Source: Mesostigma viride
Taxonomy: Eukaryota > Streptophyta > Mesostigmatophyceae > Mesostigmatales > Mesostigmataceae
Direction of reading: 5' to 3'
NCBI GenBank assembly: GCA_009746045.1
Contig: RPFO01000189.1
Location: 150,800 to 214,799 of the forward strand
DNA length: 64,000 bases
Shown here: piece by piece, positions 34,990 through 45,053 of the stretch
Layout: each line of letters opens with the position of its first letter
How positions within the stretch are numbered: the stretch's first letter is position 1
The notes under the pieces: model-generated
Told to the model about the DNA's origin: nothing
The model's database searches: none
The model's input: only the letters and a program-made list of their open reading frames with translations
Program-made: the position numbers and the translations under genes

Positions 34990-35673
34990 CCTTCCTCTGA
35001 ACCCTCGCCTTTTTCACTCTCCTCTCCTTCCACCACATTTTCGGTATCTCCGCTCGATTCATCGCTTAAAATGAAATTTCTGTTCCGTGTGGTGCGCGGG
35101 TTAAGCTCGAGTCGGCGGGGATGTCGTCGTCTTCAAGCTCATGCCGAGCCTGCCGGGCAGGCAGCGCCGACGGCGTCTGGCTTCTCGAGCTTGACCCGCT
35201 TCGACTGGCCGGCCGGTTTTTCGTCTTCGCCATCGTTAGATGCTGAAGATAAGTCGATAGTAGTTCGCGATCCGGATCGATCGACGGCAAGCCGGACACT
35301 CTTGGCCCAACGTCGTTCAGTATAATAATCCGTGACAAAGGCCTCCTTTTCGGGATCCACCCGGTGCGCCGGTAGCTGCGTTTCCCTTGGACGGGTCACG
35401 GTAGAAAGTAAGAGGGGGAGCAGGGGCTCCAGCTCAGCCGGTAAGTTCAGTCTGATTGTGTGGCAGAGGTCGTTCAGCTCTTTCAGGCGTTCTTCCTTGA
35501 TCTTTTTTGCACGGTCGTGATTCACCGACACGTTCTTGACATTCTGTTCGTAGGAAGTATCAATGTTGTTGCTGTGAATCTTCCGTGCGGCCAGAAGACT
35601 GTTGCCTGAATATAGCACCGCCTCTGCTTTGGCGGCCTTCTCAAGGCTATCTTTCTTGGCCTTGAGATTGTAG
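34990..35673 (-). pseudogene. Gene H, second fragment (between A and E insertions)
   Basis: A long minus-strand frame starts YYNLKAKKDSLEKAAKAEAV at the element A border and runs to about 35139. It continues helical and charged, with a basic KRVKLE motif resembling a nuclear localisation signal. Two frame changes follow (near 35140 and 35080), leading into an acidic Ser/Glu-rich stretch that continues beyond the E composite. The frame changes could be decay, an unrecognised intron or sequencing error. I do not recognise the family; it may be a host gene or the gene of another mobile element. Confidence 0.5.
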
Positions 35674-35676
35674 TAG

Positions 35677-35705
35677 GGGTGGTTTTACCGGATTAGGATA
35701 CATTT
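35677..35705 (+). repeat. Element A left terminal inverted repeat
   Basis: Identical to the reverse complement of 44781-44809. It is followed at once by an inverted subterminal AAATGTATCC. Confidence 0.9.
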
Positions 35706-36718
35706 GCACGGCTTCAAATGTATCCTAAATGCACCATTGGCAAACATGGTTTCTGGACATGGTCGATATCATTAATATGTTTGGCAAGCATAATATGATC
35801 ATGCTTGCCAAAGATGTTGTCTCTTTTCATATTTCACACATATATTATCGGCCTCGGCGTGCCATGCTTCCACGTTTGTTGTCTCTTTTCATATATTGTG
35901 AATATGATCAATAAAATTCCAAACATGACCATGTTGGAGACTTCAAGTGGAGCATCATGATTACTGTTTTCACTATTACGTAACCCATGGTTCATGTTAA
36001 CATGGCATAATGAGCAATCCTATTGACCCCATGACTAATGGTGAAGTTAATAAAGTTACATCGTGGCACGTCACTATAGCATCAAGTTGCATCATTGTGC
36101 ATAAAGTAGTTTAGCACTGAGTTGGCATGCCAACACCAGGTACACTAAATAAATTAAAACCAGAATTGATAAACAACCCAGTATCCAAATACAGTATCCA
36201 TATATATGCAGGTCGTACTACAGGTACAGCCACGGCTGCCACGCGGCTTCTGCAGCGATCACGCTCTTTCTCCTAGACAATTGCTCTACTGGTCCCTACA
36301 GGTCGGTCGACTTGGACCATGATGCGTCAAGAACAGTTAATTGACCGACTTAAACAAGATGTTTGTCTACATGCAGCTGTCTGCACCTAACTAACGCGAA
36401 ACCGCGTGCTACCAAATATAGGGGCAAATGCATGAGTAACACATGTCAACGCACAACCGGTGGAAATCACGCGATACCAACCGCGGCAACAGTGGTGTGA
36501 ACATAGCGGGCACTGACATGCAAAAAAGCACCAGCAGCGGCATCAGTAGCAAATTGTAGTAGCGGAACAATAGCCACTACATCAATGCAACAACACATCA
36601 GCCCAGCAACACAGCAGCAGCATGACCGTAGCACAGCAGCAGCACAACTGTAGCACATCAACACGGCCGCATAGCAGGAGCACAAGTCAGCGCAGCAGCA
36701 ACTTAGTATGCCGATTCC

Positions 36719-36760
36719 TGAATTTCCTATCAGTGGACTATAGTCCATTGATAGGAAATT
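36719..36760. repeat. 42-bp near-perfect palindrome in element A
   Basis: GAATTTCCTATCA...TGATAGGAAATTC is centred on GGACTATAGTCC with a single mismatched position per arm. It lies in a CAG/CAACA-rich stretch (36500-36960) between the left TIR and the DUF gene's 3' end. No gene is seen in 35706-36978. Confidence 0.7.
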
Positions 36761-36978
36761 CACTAATAGGCAGTACTAGCTCAGCAGCACGGCAGCAATG
36801 CAGCAGTGCATCAACACAGCAGCACGACAGCAATACATCAGCGGCACGGCAGCAATGCAGCAACACATCAGCACAATAGCACAGCAGCAGTACGGCAGCA
36901 ATGCAGCAGCAATAGCATGGCAGCACAGCAGCAGCAGCAGCACATGAGCAGCTCAATGACAACAACGCTGCTTGCGCT

Positions 36979-38509
36979 TCAGCAGTCGTCGTCGTCGTCA
37001 TCGTCATCGGCAAGGATGAGCGCTCGCTTCCGACGCCGGGAGGCGCCTGCGTTGTTGTTCTCCGCCACAACGTCGCTGGGTGGAACCATCTCGCGCAATC
37101 GAGCCTCGGCCAGGGTGATATCCGGCGCTTGCAACGCAGGGACGACCACACCGGGGCACCCGCAGATCTGTGCCTCCAGCTCGTGGAGAGGCACGCAAGA
37201 AACCGCGTCCTCCTCCCAACGGGCACCCCAGTACATGGCTACCATGTCGTTTTGCGTGTCGACAACAGCGACACGACCATGGTACCTGCCGTCCCGGCTT
37301 TCGGTGCGACCGTCCGCGGATGTCACACGCTCCGACGCCCAATGACACACGACTTGCCCTACGAGGTTGCGGCTGCCACTCTTGACCTGCAGCGTTACGC
37401 CTTCCCAGCATGCCTTCGCCATGCCGACGATGCCCTTCGAGCATTCAGCATCTTGCCACTTCACGACCGGGTGTTCCGCGTCATAGGGCACCTCCTTCAG
37501 CGCCTTTAGGCACTCCTTGGTGAGCTTTTCGTTCGCACCCAAGGAGACTCCATGGGGCGGCTGACCTCGCTTGCCCACCACTTGTGTCAAGACGAGGTCT
37601 GAGGCGGTGATGATCACCGTGTGCGCCGCAGTGGTTGGCGGATGGGGCCATTGCGCAATGTCTGTATTCCACGGGTGCCACGTGTCATGCAAATGCTTAG
37701 CGCGGTATACAAAGAGCTCAATAGAAGGTTGGCCGCCATCCTCCTTCGCAACCACCTCCTTGATGATGCCAACGAGGACTGGAGTCCACGTGAGCTTCGA
37801 GTTGCAGAGAATACCAGCTGAAGGGTGCCAGTATAGAACAGCGGAGCCTTTCTCAACGCCTTGCATGCGCTTCAAGTAAGCGACCTTGGCTGCCATGGCC
37901 CTGTCTTCTGCCGCCCATTCCTGCTGTGTGTGGCCATCATGACGAACTCGGTCTACCAGCGGGGTGACGCGCACCGCCTCTGCGTCGACCAACGCCATGA
38001 AGTGCTCTTCTTGCGTCGGTGGTGGTTCAGGCGCTGCATCGTGCTCACGCAGGGCGGAGATGTCCGCGCGAGATGGCCACGGCAAAGGGCGCCACTCCTC
38101 AGGCACCTCCTCAGGGGCATGTGGGACTTGACTTGCGAAAAAAGGCCTTGTTTGGCTTGATGGTGTCGGGCGGAAAGTACCACTGCCAGATGCCATGGGG
38201 CAACTTCTCGACCCTTGTTTTGATCGACTCCAGCTCCTTCCCCAGAAACTCCATGTTCAATGGTGCGAAGGCTGGGGTGTCCTGCAACATCGGAATGCGG
38301 TCTGGATCCACAAGTCGGACGCCAAACAGCGGCCGCCCCTCCGCATCAAACCTGTATGGCTGTGTCATCGCCTTCCCGCACCGTGGCGCGCCTTCCTGTC
38401 GAGTCCCCGCGGGCTGCCACGGCGTCTTTTGGGACTCCGTGGTCCGGTAGGACAACCAGGTCTCTGTGTTGCCCTGTACCTGGAAGAAGACGGCGTGGTG
38501 CACCTTCAT
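36979..38509 (-). CDS. Unknown-domain protein of element A (frameshifted)
   Basis: Two overlapping minus-strand frames make one protein. The first runs from ATG 38509 (MKVHHAVFFQVQ) to about 38140. The second, to 36979, is read from about 38138. They join if the T6 run (plus-strand A6 at 38138-38143) is read as T5, so there is one frameshift or a homopolymer error. The second frame holds a conserved region from about residue 118 to 365, shared with the protein at 52872-56393: VLYWHP, VYRA, WHPWN, HTV.I.AS, LVGQ.VC, (Y)HG.VA.VDT, VAMYWGA.WEE, ICGCPGV.VP. The pattern of short beta-like blocks with many aromatics recalls Tudor- or BAH-type readers, but this is only a guess. It ends with RRRKR and a run of eight Asp. 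It is divergent from the PHD-like gene of the same element. Confidence 0.65.
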
Positions 38510-38519
38510 TGAGCGACCG

Positions 38520-39530
38520 CGTTTTTCAGGCACCGGCTGTGCCGCTCCGCCGCTCCGCCGCTCCGCCGCCCGCCGGCTGCGCCGCCGGCCCGCCGCGCGC
38601 CGGCTGCCCCGCCCCGTAGCCCGTCGACAGGCTGCCCCGCCCCGCCGCATGCCAGCTGCGCCGGCCCGCCGCCCACGCGCGCCGGCAGCGCCGTTGGCCC
38701 CCCGCGCGCCGACGGCCCTGCCCCGCCGCCCGTTGACAGCCCCGCCCCGCCGCATGCCAGCTGCGCCGGCCCGCCGCCCATGCGCGCCGGCAGCGCCGCT
38801 GGCCCCCGCGCGCCGACGGCCCTGCCCCGCCGCCCGTCGACTGCCCCGCCCCGCCGCCCGTCGACAGCCCTGCCCCGCCGCATGCAGGCTGCGCCGCCGC
38901 TGCCACCTCGCTGCGCGCTGGCTGCGCCACCTCGCCGCCCGCCGACGGCGCCGCCCCGCCGCGCACCGGCTGCCCCGCCCCGCCGCCTGTCGACTGCCCC
39001 GCCCCGCCGCATGCCAGCTGCGCCGGCCCGCCGCCCACGCGCGCCGGCAGCGCCGCTGGCCCCCCGCGCGCTGACGGCCCTGCCCCGCCGCCCGTCGACT
39101 GCCCCGCCCCGCCGCCCGTCGACAGCCCCGACCCACCGCATGCCAGGTGCGCCGGCCCGCCGCCCGCGCGCGCCGGCAGCGCCGCTGGCCCCCCGCGCGC
39201 CGACGGCCCTGCCCCGCCGCCCGTCAACAGCCCTGCCCCGACGCCCGTCGACAGCCCCGCCCCGCCGCATGCCAGCTGCGCCGGCCCGCTGCCCACGCGC
39301 GCCGGCAGCGCCGCTGGCCCTGCCCCGCCGCCCGTCGACTGCCCCGCCCCGCCGCCCGTCGACAGCCCTGCCCCGCCGCATGCCAGGTGCGCCGGCCCGC
39401 CGCCCGCGCGCACCGGCAGCGCCGCTGGCCCCCCGCGCCGACGGCCCTGCCCCGCCGCCCGTCGACAGCCCCGCCCCGCCGCATGCCAGCTGCGCCGGCC
39501 GGCCGCCCATGCGCGCCATGCGCTTCGCAG
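38520..39530. repeat. GC-rich minisatellite upstream of element A unknown gene
   Basis: Repeats of about 120-130 bp are built from CCCCGCCGCCCGTCGAC and CGCATGCCAGCTGCGCCGGC-type blocks. Nearly all six frames are open because of composition, so the Arg/Ala/Gly-rich translations are not taken as protein. The array may still be an in-frame N-terminal extension of the gene at 38509, whose frame stays open through it. Confidence 0.8.
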
Positions 39531-39696
39531 GTCCATTGGGATCATGAGGCCTGCGCAGAATCTCACCTCGGAGGCCCGTGCTACTTCTAGTAAGATGCTT
39601 GCATTTTCAATGCGTCACCTATATGCAGGCATAGAGGGTGGTACATGGCGCTAGACTCATCAAGGGATAGGAGCCATGCCCTCAGCAATTACTCAC

Positions 39697-40472
39697 CTCC
39701 TGGCCCTTGCTGTTGCGGTCTCGGATGAAGATGATGGTCTACACGCCGCCGCATGCAAACAAGGAATGAGAGACAAAGCCGTGCGAGGCCAATATGGGCA
39801 CAGTGAGAGAAACAAGTCGACGCGAACCTACATCACGAGTGTCAGCGAAGGGGACCCATGGGAGAAGTCTCCCTCCCATGGTATCATTCACGGACACACG
39901 CAGCGGCCATGGGAACAGCCAAAACAGCAGGTTCACACACGCAAGGGCAACGACCTGCAGTGCCTGACCAGCATGTCGGTCAGTTGTGATTGGCAAGGCA
40001 GAGCCACACACACCAGGTACACGCTGCATGGGCAGGGAAGACGCTCTTACATGAGAAAAAGCGAGGAAACGTGCGCGAGAAGGATATTAAGAGCGATCCG
40101 CGCTAGAAGGATGCTACAATAGCATCATATATTCAAGAATTAGCAAAGAAAGATGTAGAAAAGAGACAAAAGAAAGAAATACGAGAGAAAGCAAAGACAG
40201 GGAGCTGCCAAACAGGGCAGACAAAAGGTTACGAGCGGCAAGAGTTGTGAACGCTGCACTTGATTGCTTTCTCTGACTTGTCAACTGCGAAGAGTGACTG
40301 ACTTACCTCTCTGGAAATGGTATGCTCAGCATCCCATGGTAATGAAATGGTGAGCTATGCTGTCAGACATGCCTATATAACATAGCTACCCTAGGGTCCT
40401 AATACAAAACTAGAAATCAAACCATACCGTGAGTTTCCCGGCTCGCACGGCCTCCTCCCTTTGTGCCGACGC
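39697..40472 (-). pseudogene. Captured CFAP299-like gene fragment, two exons and intron
   Basis: Exon 40428-40472 (acceptor TTTGCAG, donor GTATGG) encodes a 15-residue piece ending REEAVRAGKLT. Exon 39697-39738 (acceptor GTGTAG, donor GTGAGT) encodes TIIFIRDRNSKGQE. Both are phase 0 and join to GKLTTIIFIRDRNSKGQE. From memory this matches the conserved core of CFAP299 (C4orf22), a cilia- and flagella-associated protein. The expected next segment is absent and no upstream exons were found. The fragment lies inside element A, so it is most likely host sequence captured with its intron. Confidence 0.6.
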
Positions 40473-40984
40473 CTGCAAACACAACGGGCCGTGGAGGAGG
40501 GTGGAAAGGTGGGCAAGTGTGGAGGAGTTTGGGGGGGACCGGGTTGAGCAGCGGTGGGGGAAAGATGTGCCGGTCATGATGTTGTCAACTACAGCTGTTG
40601 TATCGTGATTCACCTTCAATAAGTCTACTGTTCTACATCCGGTGGTGGATGGACACAAGCAATAAAGGCCCCGCCCACAACTCAGATTTCTTTAGAAAAT
40701 CTACTGATCTACATTCGATGGCGCCTTCACAGAAGCAGGAAACTCCGCCCACCGGTCAAATGTGACGCCCAACAAAGCCCCAACTTATTTCTTCAAGAAG
40801 TATACTGTTTTACATCCGGTAGTGCTTGGACAGAAGCAATATGTAAAGCCCGCCCACAAATCGGATTTCTTTACGAAAAACCTGTTTTACATTCGATGGG
40901 GTCTTGACAGATTCAAGCAGCAATACTCGTTTCTACCTGCGTGCGACTGCAGCGGCCGAGTGCTGCAACTTGCCTTCACGTCCC

Positions 40985-42215
40985 AGTCTTCACGTGTCAG
41001 TCCTGGTCTTCACGTCTTCACGTCTTCACGTCTTCACGTCTTCACGTCTTCACGTCTTCACGTCTTCACGACTTCACCTGAACTTGCGGCGTATCGTATC
41101 TTTGATACCTTGCATGCACGTCTTCACGTCTTCACGTCTTCACCGCGTCTTCACCTGTCTTCACCACGTCTTCACGTCTTCGCGTCTTCACGTCTTCACG
41201 GCTTCACCTGAACACCTGAACTTCACCTGAACTTGCCGTATCGTGTCTTCACGTCTTCACGTCTTCACGTCTTCACGTCTTCACCGCGTCTTCACCTGTC
41301 TTCACCACGTCTTCACGGCTTCACGGCTTCACGTCTTCACGGCTTCACCTGAACACCTGAACTTCACCTGAACTTGCCGTATCGTGTCTTCACGTCTTCA
41401 CGTCTTCACGTCTTCACGTCTTCACGTCTTCACCGCGTCTTCACCTGTCTTCACCACGTCTTCACGTCTTCGCGTCTTCACGTCTTCACGGCTTCACCTG
41501 AACACCTGAACTTCACCTGAACTTGCCGTATCGTGTCTTCACGTCTTCACGTCTTCACGTCTTCACGTCTTCACCGCGTCTTCACCTGTCTTCACCACGT
41601 CTTCACGGCTTCACGGCTTCACGTCTTCACGGCTTCACCTGAACACCTGAACTTCACCTGAACTTGCCGTATCGTGTCTTCACGTCTTCACGTCTTCACG
41701 TCTTCACGTCTTCACGTCTTCACCGCGTCTTCACCTGTCTTCACCACGTCTTCACGGCTTCACGGCTTCACGTCTTCACGGCTTCACCTGAACACCTGAA
41801 CTTCACCTGAACTTGCCGTATCGTGTCTTCACGTCTTCACGTCTTCACGTCTTCACGTCTTCACGTCTTCACCGCGTCTTCACCTGTCTTCACCACGTCT
41901 TCACGGCCTCACGGCTTCACGTCTTCACGGCTTCACCTGAACACCTGAACTTCACCTGAACTTGCCGTATCGTGTCTTCACGTCTTCACGTCTTCACGTC
42001 TTCACGTCTTCACGTCTTCACCGCGTCTTCACCTGTCTTCACCACGTCTTCACGGCTTCACGGCTTCACGTCTTCACGGCTTCACCTGAACACCTGAACT
42101 TCACCTGAACTTGCCGTATCGTGTCTTCACGTCTTCACGTCTTCACGTCTTCACGTCTTCACGTCTTCACCGCGTCTTCACCTGTCTTCACCACGTCTTC
42201 ACGGCTTCACCTGAA
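40985..42215 (+). repeat. CGTCTTCAC nonamer array in 141-150-bp higher-order repeats
   Basis: The 9-mer CGTCTTCAC and variants (CGGCTTCAC, CTGTCTTCAC) form seven or eight longer units, each marked by CTTGCCGTATCGTG (about 41230, 41371, 41521, 41662, 41810, 41958, 42108) and CACCTGAACACCTGAAC. It lies between the divergent genes of element A. Short similar repeats around 40680-40910 (TTTACATCCGG/TTTACATTCGATGG) precede it. Confidence 0.9.
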
Positions 42216-42739
42216 CACCTGAACTTTGCGTATCGTATCTTTCATACATTGCATCATTTGCATGCCTTGGAGCTGCACGTCTTCAAGCAGTGTCACCCAG
42301 TTCCCGCTTGATTCAAATGCACTTCGCGCTTGAATTCGTGACTTCGCCCCGCTCAAGGTGGAAAGAATGATGGGCACTAGCCACGGGAACTATGCCCGAT
42401 GCTGATAGCCGAAGCGATGACATGGACGAATTGATTGATTTGTGTTATGCCGGGGACGATTGTAGAAAATGGGTGCTAGGAAAGAAATCTGGTGCCATGA
42501 AAGTAGATTTTTTGGCCGGTGCAAACCACCAATGCGCCGGCCGATGTGGCAAGGTCCTGCACGGCAGCCAGAGCGCACCCAGCCAGAGCGTACCCAGCCG
42601 CTGCCGCCGCCGACCCCCGTACTGGTGGGCGTGGAACAGACGATGAGAGAGATGCAACGAGCTATGGAGAACCAAAGCAAGAAGGTTGAAGAGCTTGGTT
42701 TGCAGCTGCGTCAAGAGGTGCAGAAACAAGTGGTCCAGC

Positions 42740-42741
<2 letters not shown>

Positions 42742-42778
<37 letters not shown>

Positions 42779-42815
42779 TGCAGCAGCAACTGCAGCAGCA
42801 ACTGCAGCAACAACT

Positions 42816-42887
<72 letters not shown>

Positions 42888-42888
42888 C
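42742..42888 (+). repeat. CAG trinucleotide array
   Basis: About 45 CAG units with scattered CAA and CTG, encoding Gln in the frame of the preceding helix. The coding frame after the array differs from that before it, so copy-number change here probably caused a frame shift. Confidence 0.85.
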
Positions 42889-43095
42889 TTCAGTTCCCGC
42901 AGGCAGCGTCGGCAATGTCGCAGTTTCCACAGGCATTGTCGGCACTGCAGCAGTTTTCGCAGGGACCGTCGGCAGCAGAGCAGTTCCCGCAGGGATCATC
43001 GGTGGTGCAGCAGTTCTTTGTGAGTCATTCGTGTAGTGTTGAGTGGGTGGGGTGGGGTGTGTGTGGGGGGGGGGTGTAGGGGGGTTTGACTGTGT

Positions 43096-44000
43096 GACTG
43101 CGTGGCTGCTTGGCTGGAAAGGAGGGTGCGTGGCTGTGTGGCTGCGTGGCTGCGCTGCTGCGTGGCTGCGTGGCTGCGTGGCTGCGTGGCTGCGTGGCTG
43201 CGCTGCTGCGTGGCTGCGTGGCTGCGTGGCTGTGTGGCTGCGTGGCTGCGTGGCTGCGTGGCTGCGCTGCTGCGTGGCTGCGTGGCTGGAAAGGAGGGTG
43301 CGTGGCTGTGTGGCTGCGTGGCTGCGCTGCTGCGTGGCTGCGTGGCTGCTTGGCTGGAAAGGAGGGTGCGTGGCTGTGTGGCTGCGTGGCTGCGCTGCTG
43401 CGTGGCTGCGTGGCTGCGTGGCTGCGTGGCTGCGTGGCTGCGTGGCTGCGTGGCTGCGTGGCTGCGTGGCTGCGTGGCTGGAAAGGAGGGTGCGTGGCTG
43501 TGTGGCTGCGTGGCTGCGCTGCTGCGTGGCTGCGTGGCTGCGTGGCTGCGCTGCTGCGTGGCTGCGTGGCTGCGTGGCTGTGTGGCTGCGTGGCTGCGCT
43601 GCTGCGTGGCTGCGTGGCTGCGTGGCTGCGTGGCTGCTTGGCTGGAAAGGAGGGTGCGTGGCTGTGTGGCTGCGTGGCTGCGCTGCTGCGTGGCTGCGTG
43701 GCTGCGTGGCTGGAAAGGAGGGTGCGTGGCTGTGTGGCTGCGTGGCTGCGCTGCTGCGTGGCTGCGTGGCTGCGTGGCTGCGTGGCTGCTTGGCTGGAAA
43801 GGAGGGTGCGTGGCTGTGTGGCTGCGTGTAGCTGCGCTGCTGCGTGGCTGCGTGGCTGCGTGGCTGCGTGGCTGCGTGGCTGCGTGGCTGCGTGGCTGGA
43901 AAGGAGGGTGCGTGGCTGTGTGGCTGCGTGGCTGCGCTGCTGCGTGGCTGCGTGGCTGCGTGGCTGCGTGGCTGGCTGGGGGGGGGGGGGTGCCGGGTGC
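43096..44000 (+). repeat. GTGGCTGC octamer array with higher-order units
   Basis: Octamers GTGGCTGC with GCTGCTGC variants are grouped by recurring GGCTGGAAAGGAGGGTGCGT blocks (about nine). It fills the predicted intron of the element A PHD-like gene. Three frames stay open through it, giving Trp/Leu/Arg/Gly/Cys repeats that are treated as artefacts. Confidence 0.9.
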
Positions 44001-44780
44001 GTGGATGCGTGGATGTGTGGCTGGGTGGGTGCGTCACTGCGTGGCTGGCTGGCTCTGTGGCTGCGTGGGCGGCTGGATGGCCGGGTCAGCGTGGCTTCGT
44101 GTTCAATGGGATGCTAATATGTTGTTGCCTTTGGATGCCACAGTTCATGGATTCTTTTGTTCACATGCAGGTGCTGCCGTCTTCCCCATCGACGTCGTCA
44201 AGACCGATGTCGCCAAGAAGGATGATGCAATCACTCTCGGCCATGTTTAACTCATGTGGGCCTTCATGGCCATACGGGAAATATTATTGAATCAGTTCTT
44301 TGACACTGAGTTGGCACTACGCAACACCTTTGATGCACATGAGTGCAGGGCGCATGTGTTGAAACCATGCAACCATGGCGATCCCTCAAAAAGTTTGGTT
44401 ATGTAATAAGTGACACAATTATTCCGGACGTATGATGGCCCAACGTCCTGTAAGGTTGAGTTGTCTTGGAGGAGGAGCGTGATGACCGCGGAAGCCGCGT
44501 GGGTGTCTGTAGTGCTATATCTTGAAGATGTACGGTCTTGGAAGAGTTATGGTCTTGGAATCATATAATAATGAACTTGGAATAAAGTTGCGGGCAGCCT
44601 TCAATTGGCATATGTTGTCTCATTGATGTTGTCTCATTGCGTTAATGGGTCAATTGTCTTAGTTTATATAATGTATATCTTGGGAAACTCATTGCTTCAA
44701 TAAAATGCATGCTAGGCGCAATCAACCCCCACAAACACATCTGAAAACTGCACAGTGCATCAAATGTATCCTAGACAAAA

Positions 44781-44809
44781 AAATGTATCCTAATCCGGTA
44801 AAACCACCC
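44781..44809 (-). repeat. Element A right terminal inverted repeat
   Basis: Partner of the left TIR. A second AAATGTATCC lies just inside at about 44763-44773. Confidence 0.9.
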
Positions 44810-44812
44810 TAG

Positions 44813-45053
44813 GAGATGTCTTTGGAATACCGATCGAGATTCACCAGTTTGGAACGGATGACTGGGTGGTTGGCGAGTTCCTCCATTGTTCGCTGGGGAG
44901 GTAGTTGGCTGAGTTGGCGGTTCAGAGCCCACCGGTACCGCCACGTTTTAATAATCTTCGTAGATTTTCGAGTGCAGCGCCGGACCACGCGTTCTTCCAT
45001 TGGTTCATAATCCTCCACGCTTGCTTGCAAAGTAAAGACGGGTTCAGACTCTT
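44813..45053 (-). pseudogene. Gene H, first fragment (upstream of element A)
   Basis: Minus-strand frame ending ...VIRSKLVNLDRYSKDIS at the border of element A. Removing A and one copy of the CTA duplicate gives GAC ATC TCC TAC TAC AAT, which is in frame with the fragment at 35673. The frame is open only back to about 45051. A second frame at 44922-45122 is also open, so the 5' part may be frameshifted or begin at an exon edge near 45050. Confidence 0.5.

Larger units (their letters stand above)
42392..44248 (+). pseudogene. PHD-like zinc-finger/Gln-rich gene of element A, decayed
   Basis: Starts MPDADSRSDDMDELIDLCYA, then CYAGDDC...NHQCAGRCGKVLHG. This matches the first half of the PHD-like finger at 51390-51545, but the sequence breaks off just before the final His-x2-Cys and the C-terminal Cys pair, so an internal deletion has removed half the finger. 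In a shifted frame it continues with a helical REMQRAMENQSKKVEELGLQ segment, polyglutamine (42742-42888) and a Phe/Gln/Pro/Ser tail ending VVQQFF at a donor (GTGAGT, about 43021). A probable last exon begins after CACATGCAG at about 44170. The intron carries an octamer array. Frame breaks suggest it is no longer functional. Confidence 0.55.
35677..44809. mobile_element. Element A: 9.13-kb transposon, 29-bp TIRs, TAG TSD
   Basis: Exact 29-bp inverted ends start GGGTGGTTTTACC and end GGATTAGGATACATTT (35677-35705 and 44781-44809). Subterminal copies of GGATACATTT or its complement lie just inside. TAG flanks both sides (35674-35676, 44810-44812). It interrupts gene H in a codon-preserving way, which fixes the borders. 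The contents are a minus-strand unknown-domain gene, captured CFAP299-like exons, a long minisatellite and a decayed plus-strand PHD-like gene. No DDE, tyrosine or other transposase was recognised. Confidence 0.85.

Noticed and set aside
43043-44250. Trp/Leu/Arg/Gly/Cys-rich frames of 260-380 codons
   Set aside because: Products of the GTGGCTGC octamer array with no stop codons. Several overlapping frames look equally open.
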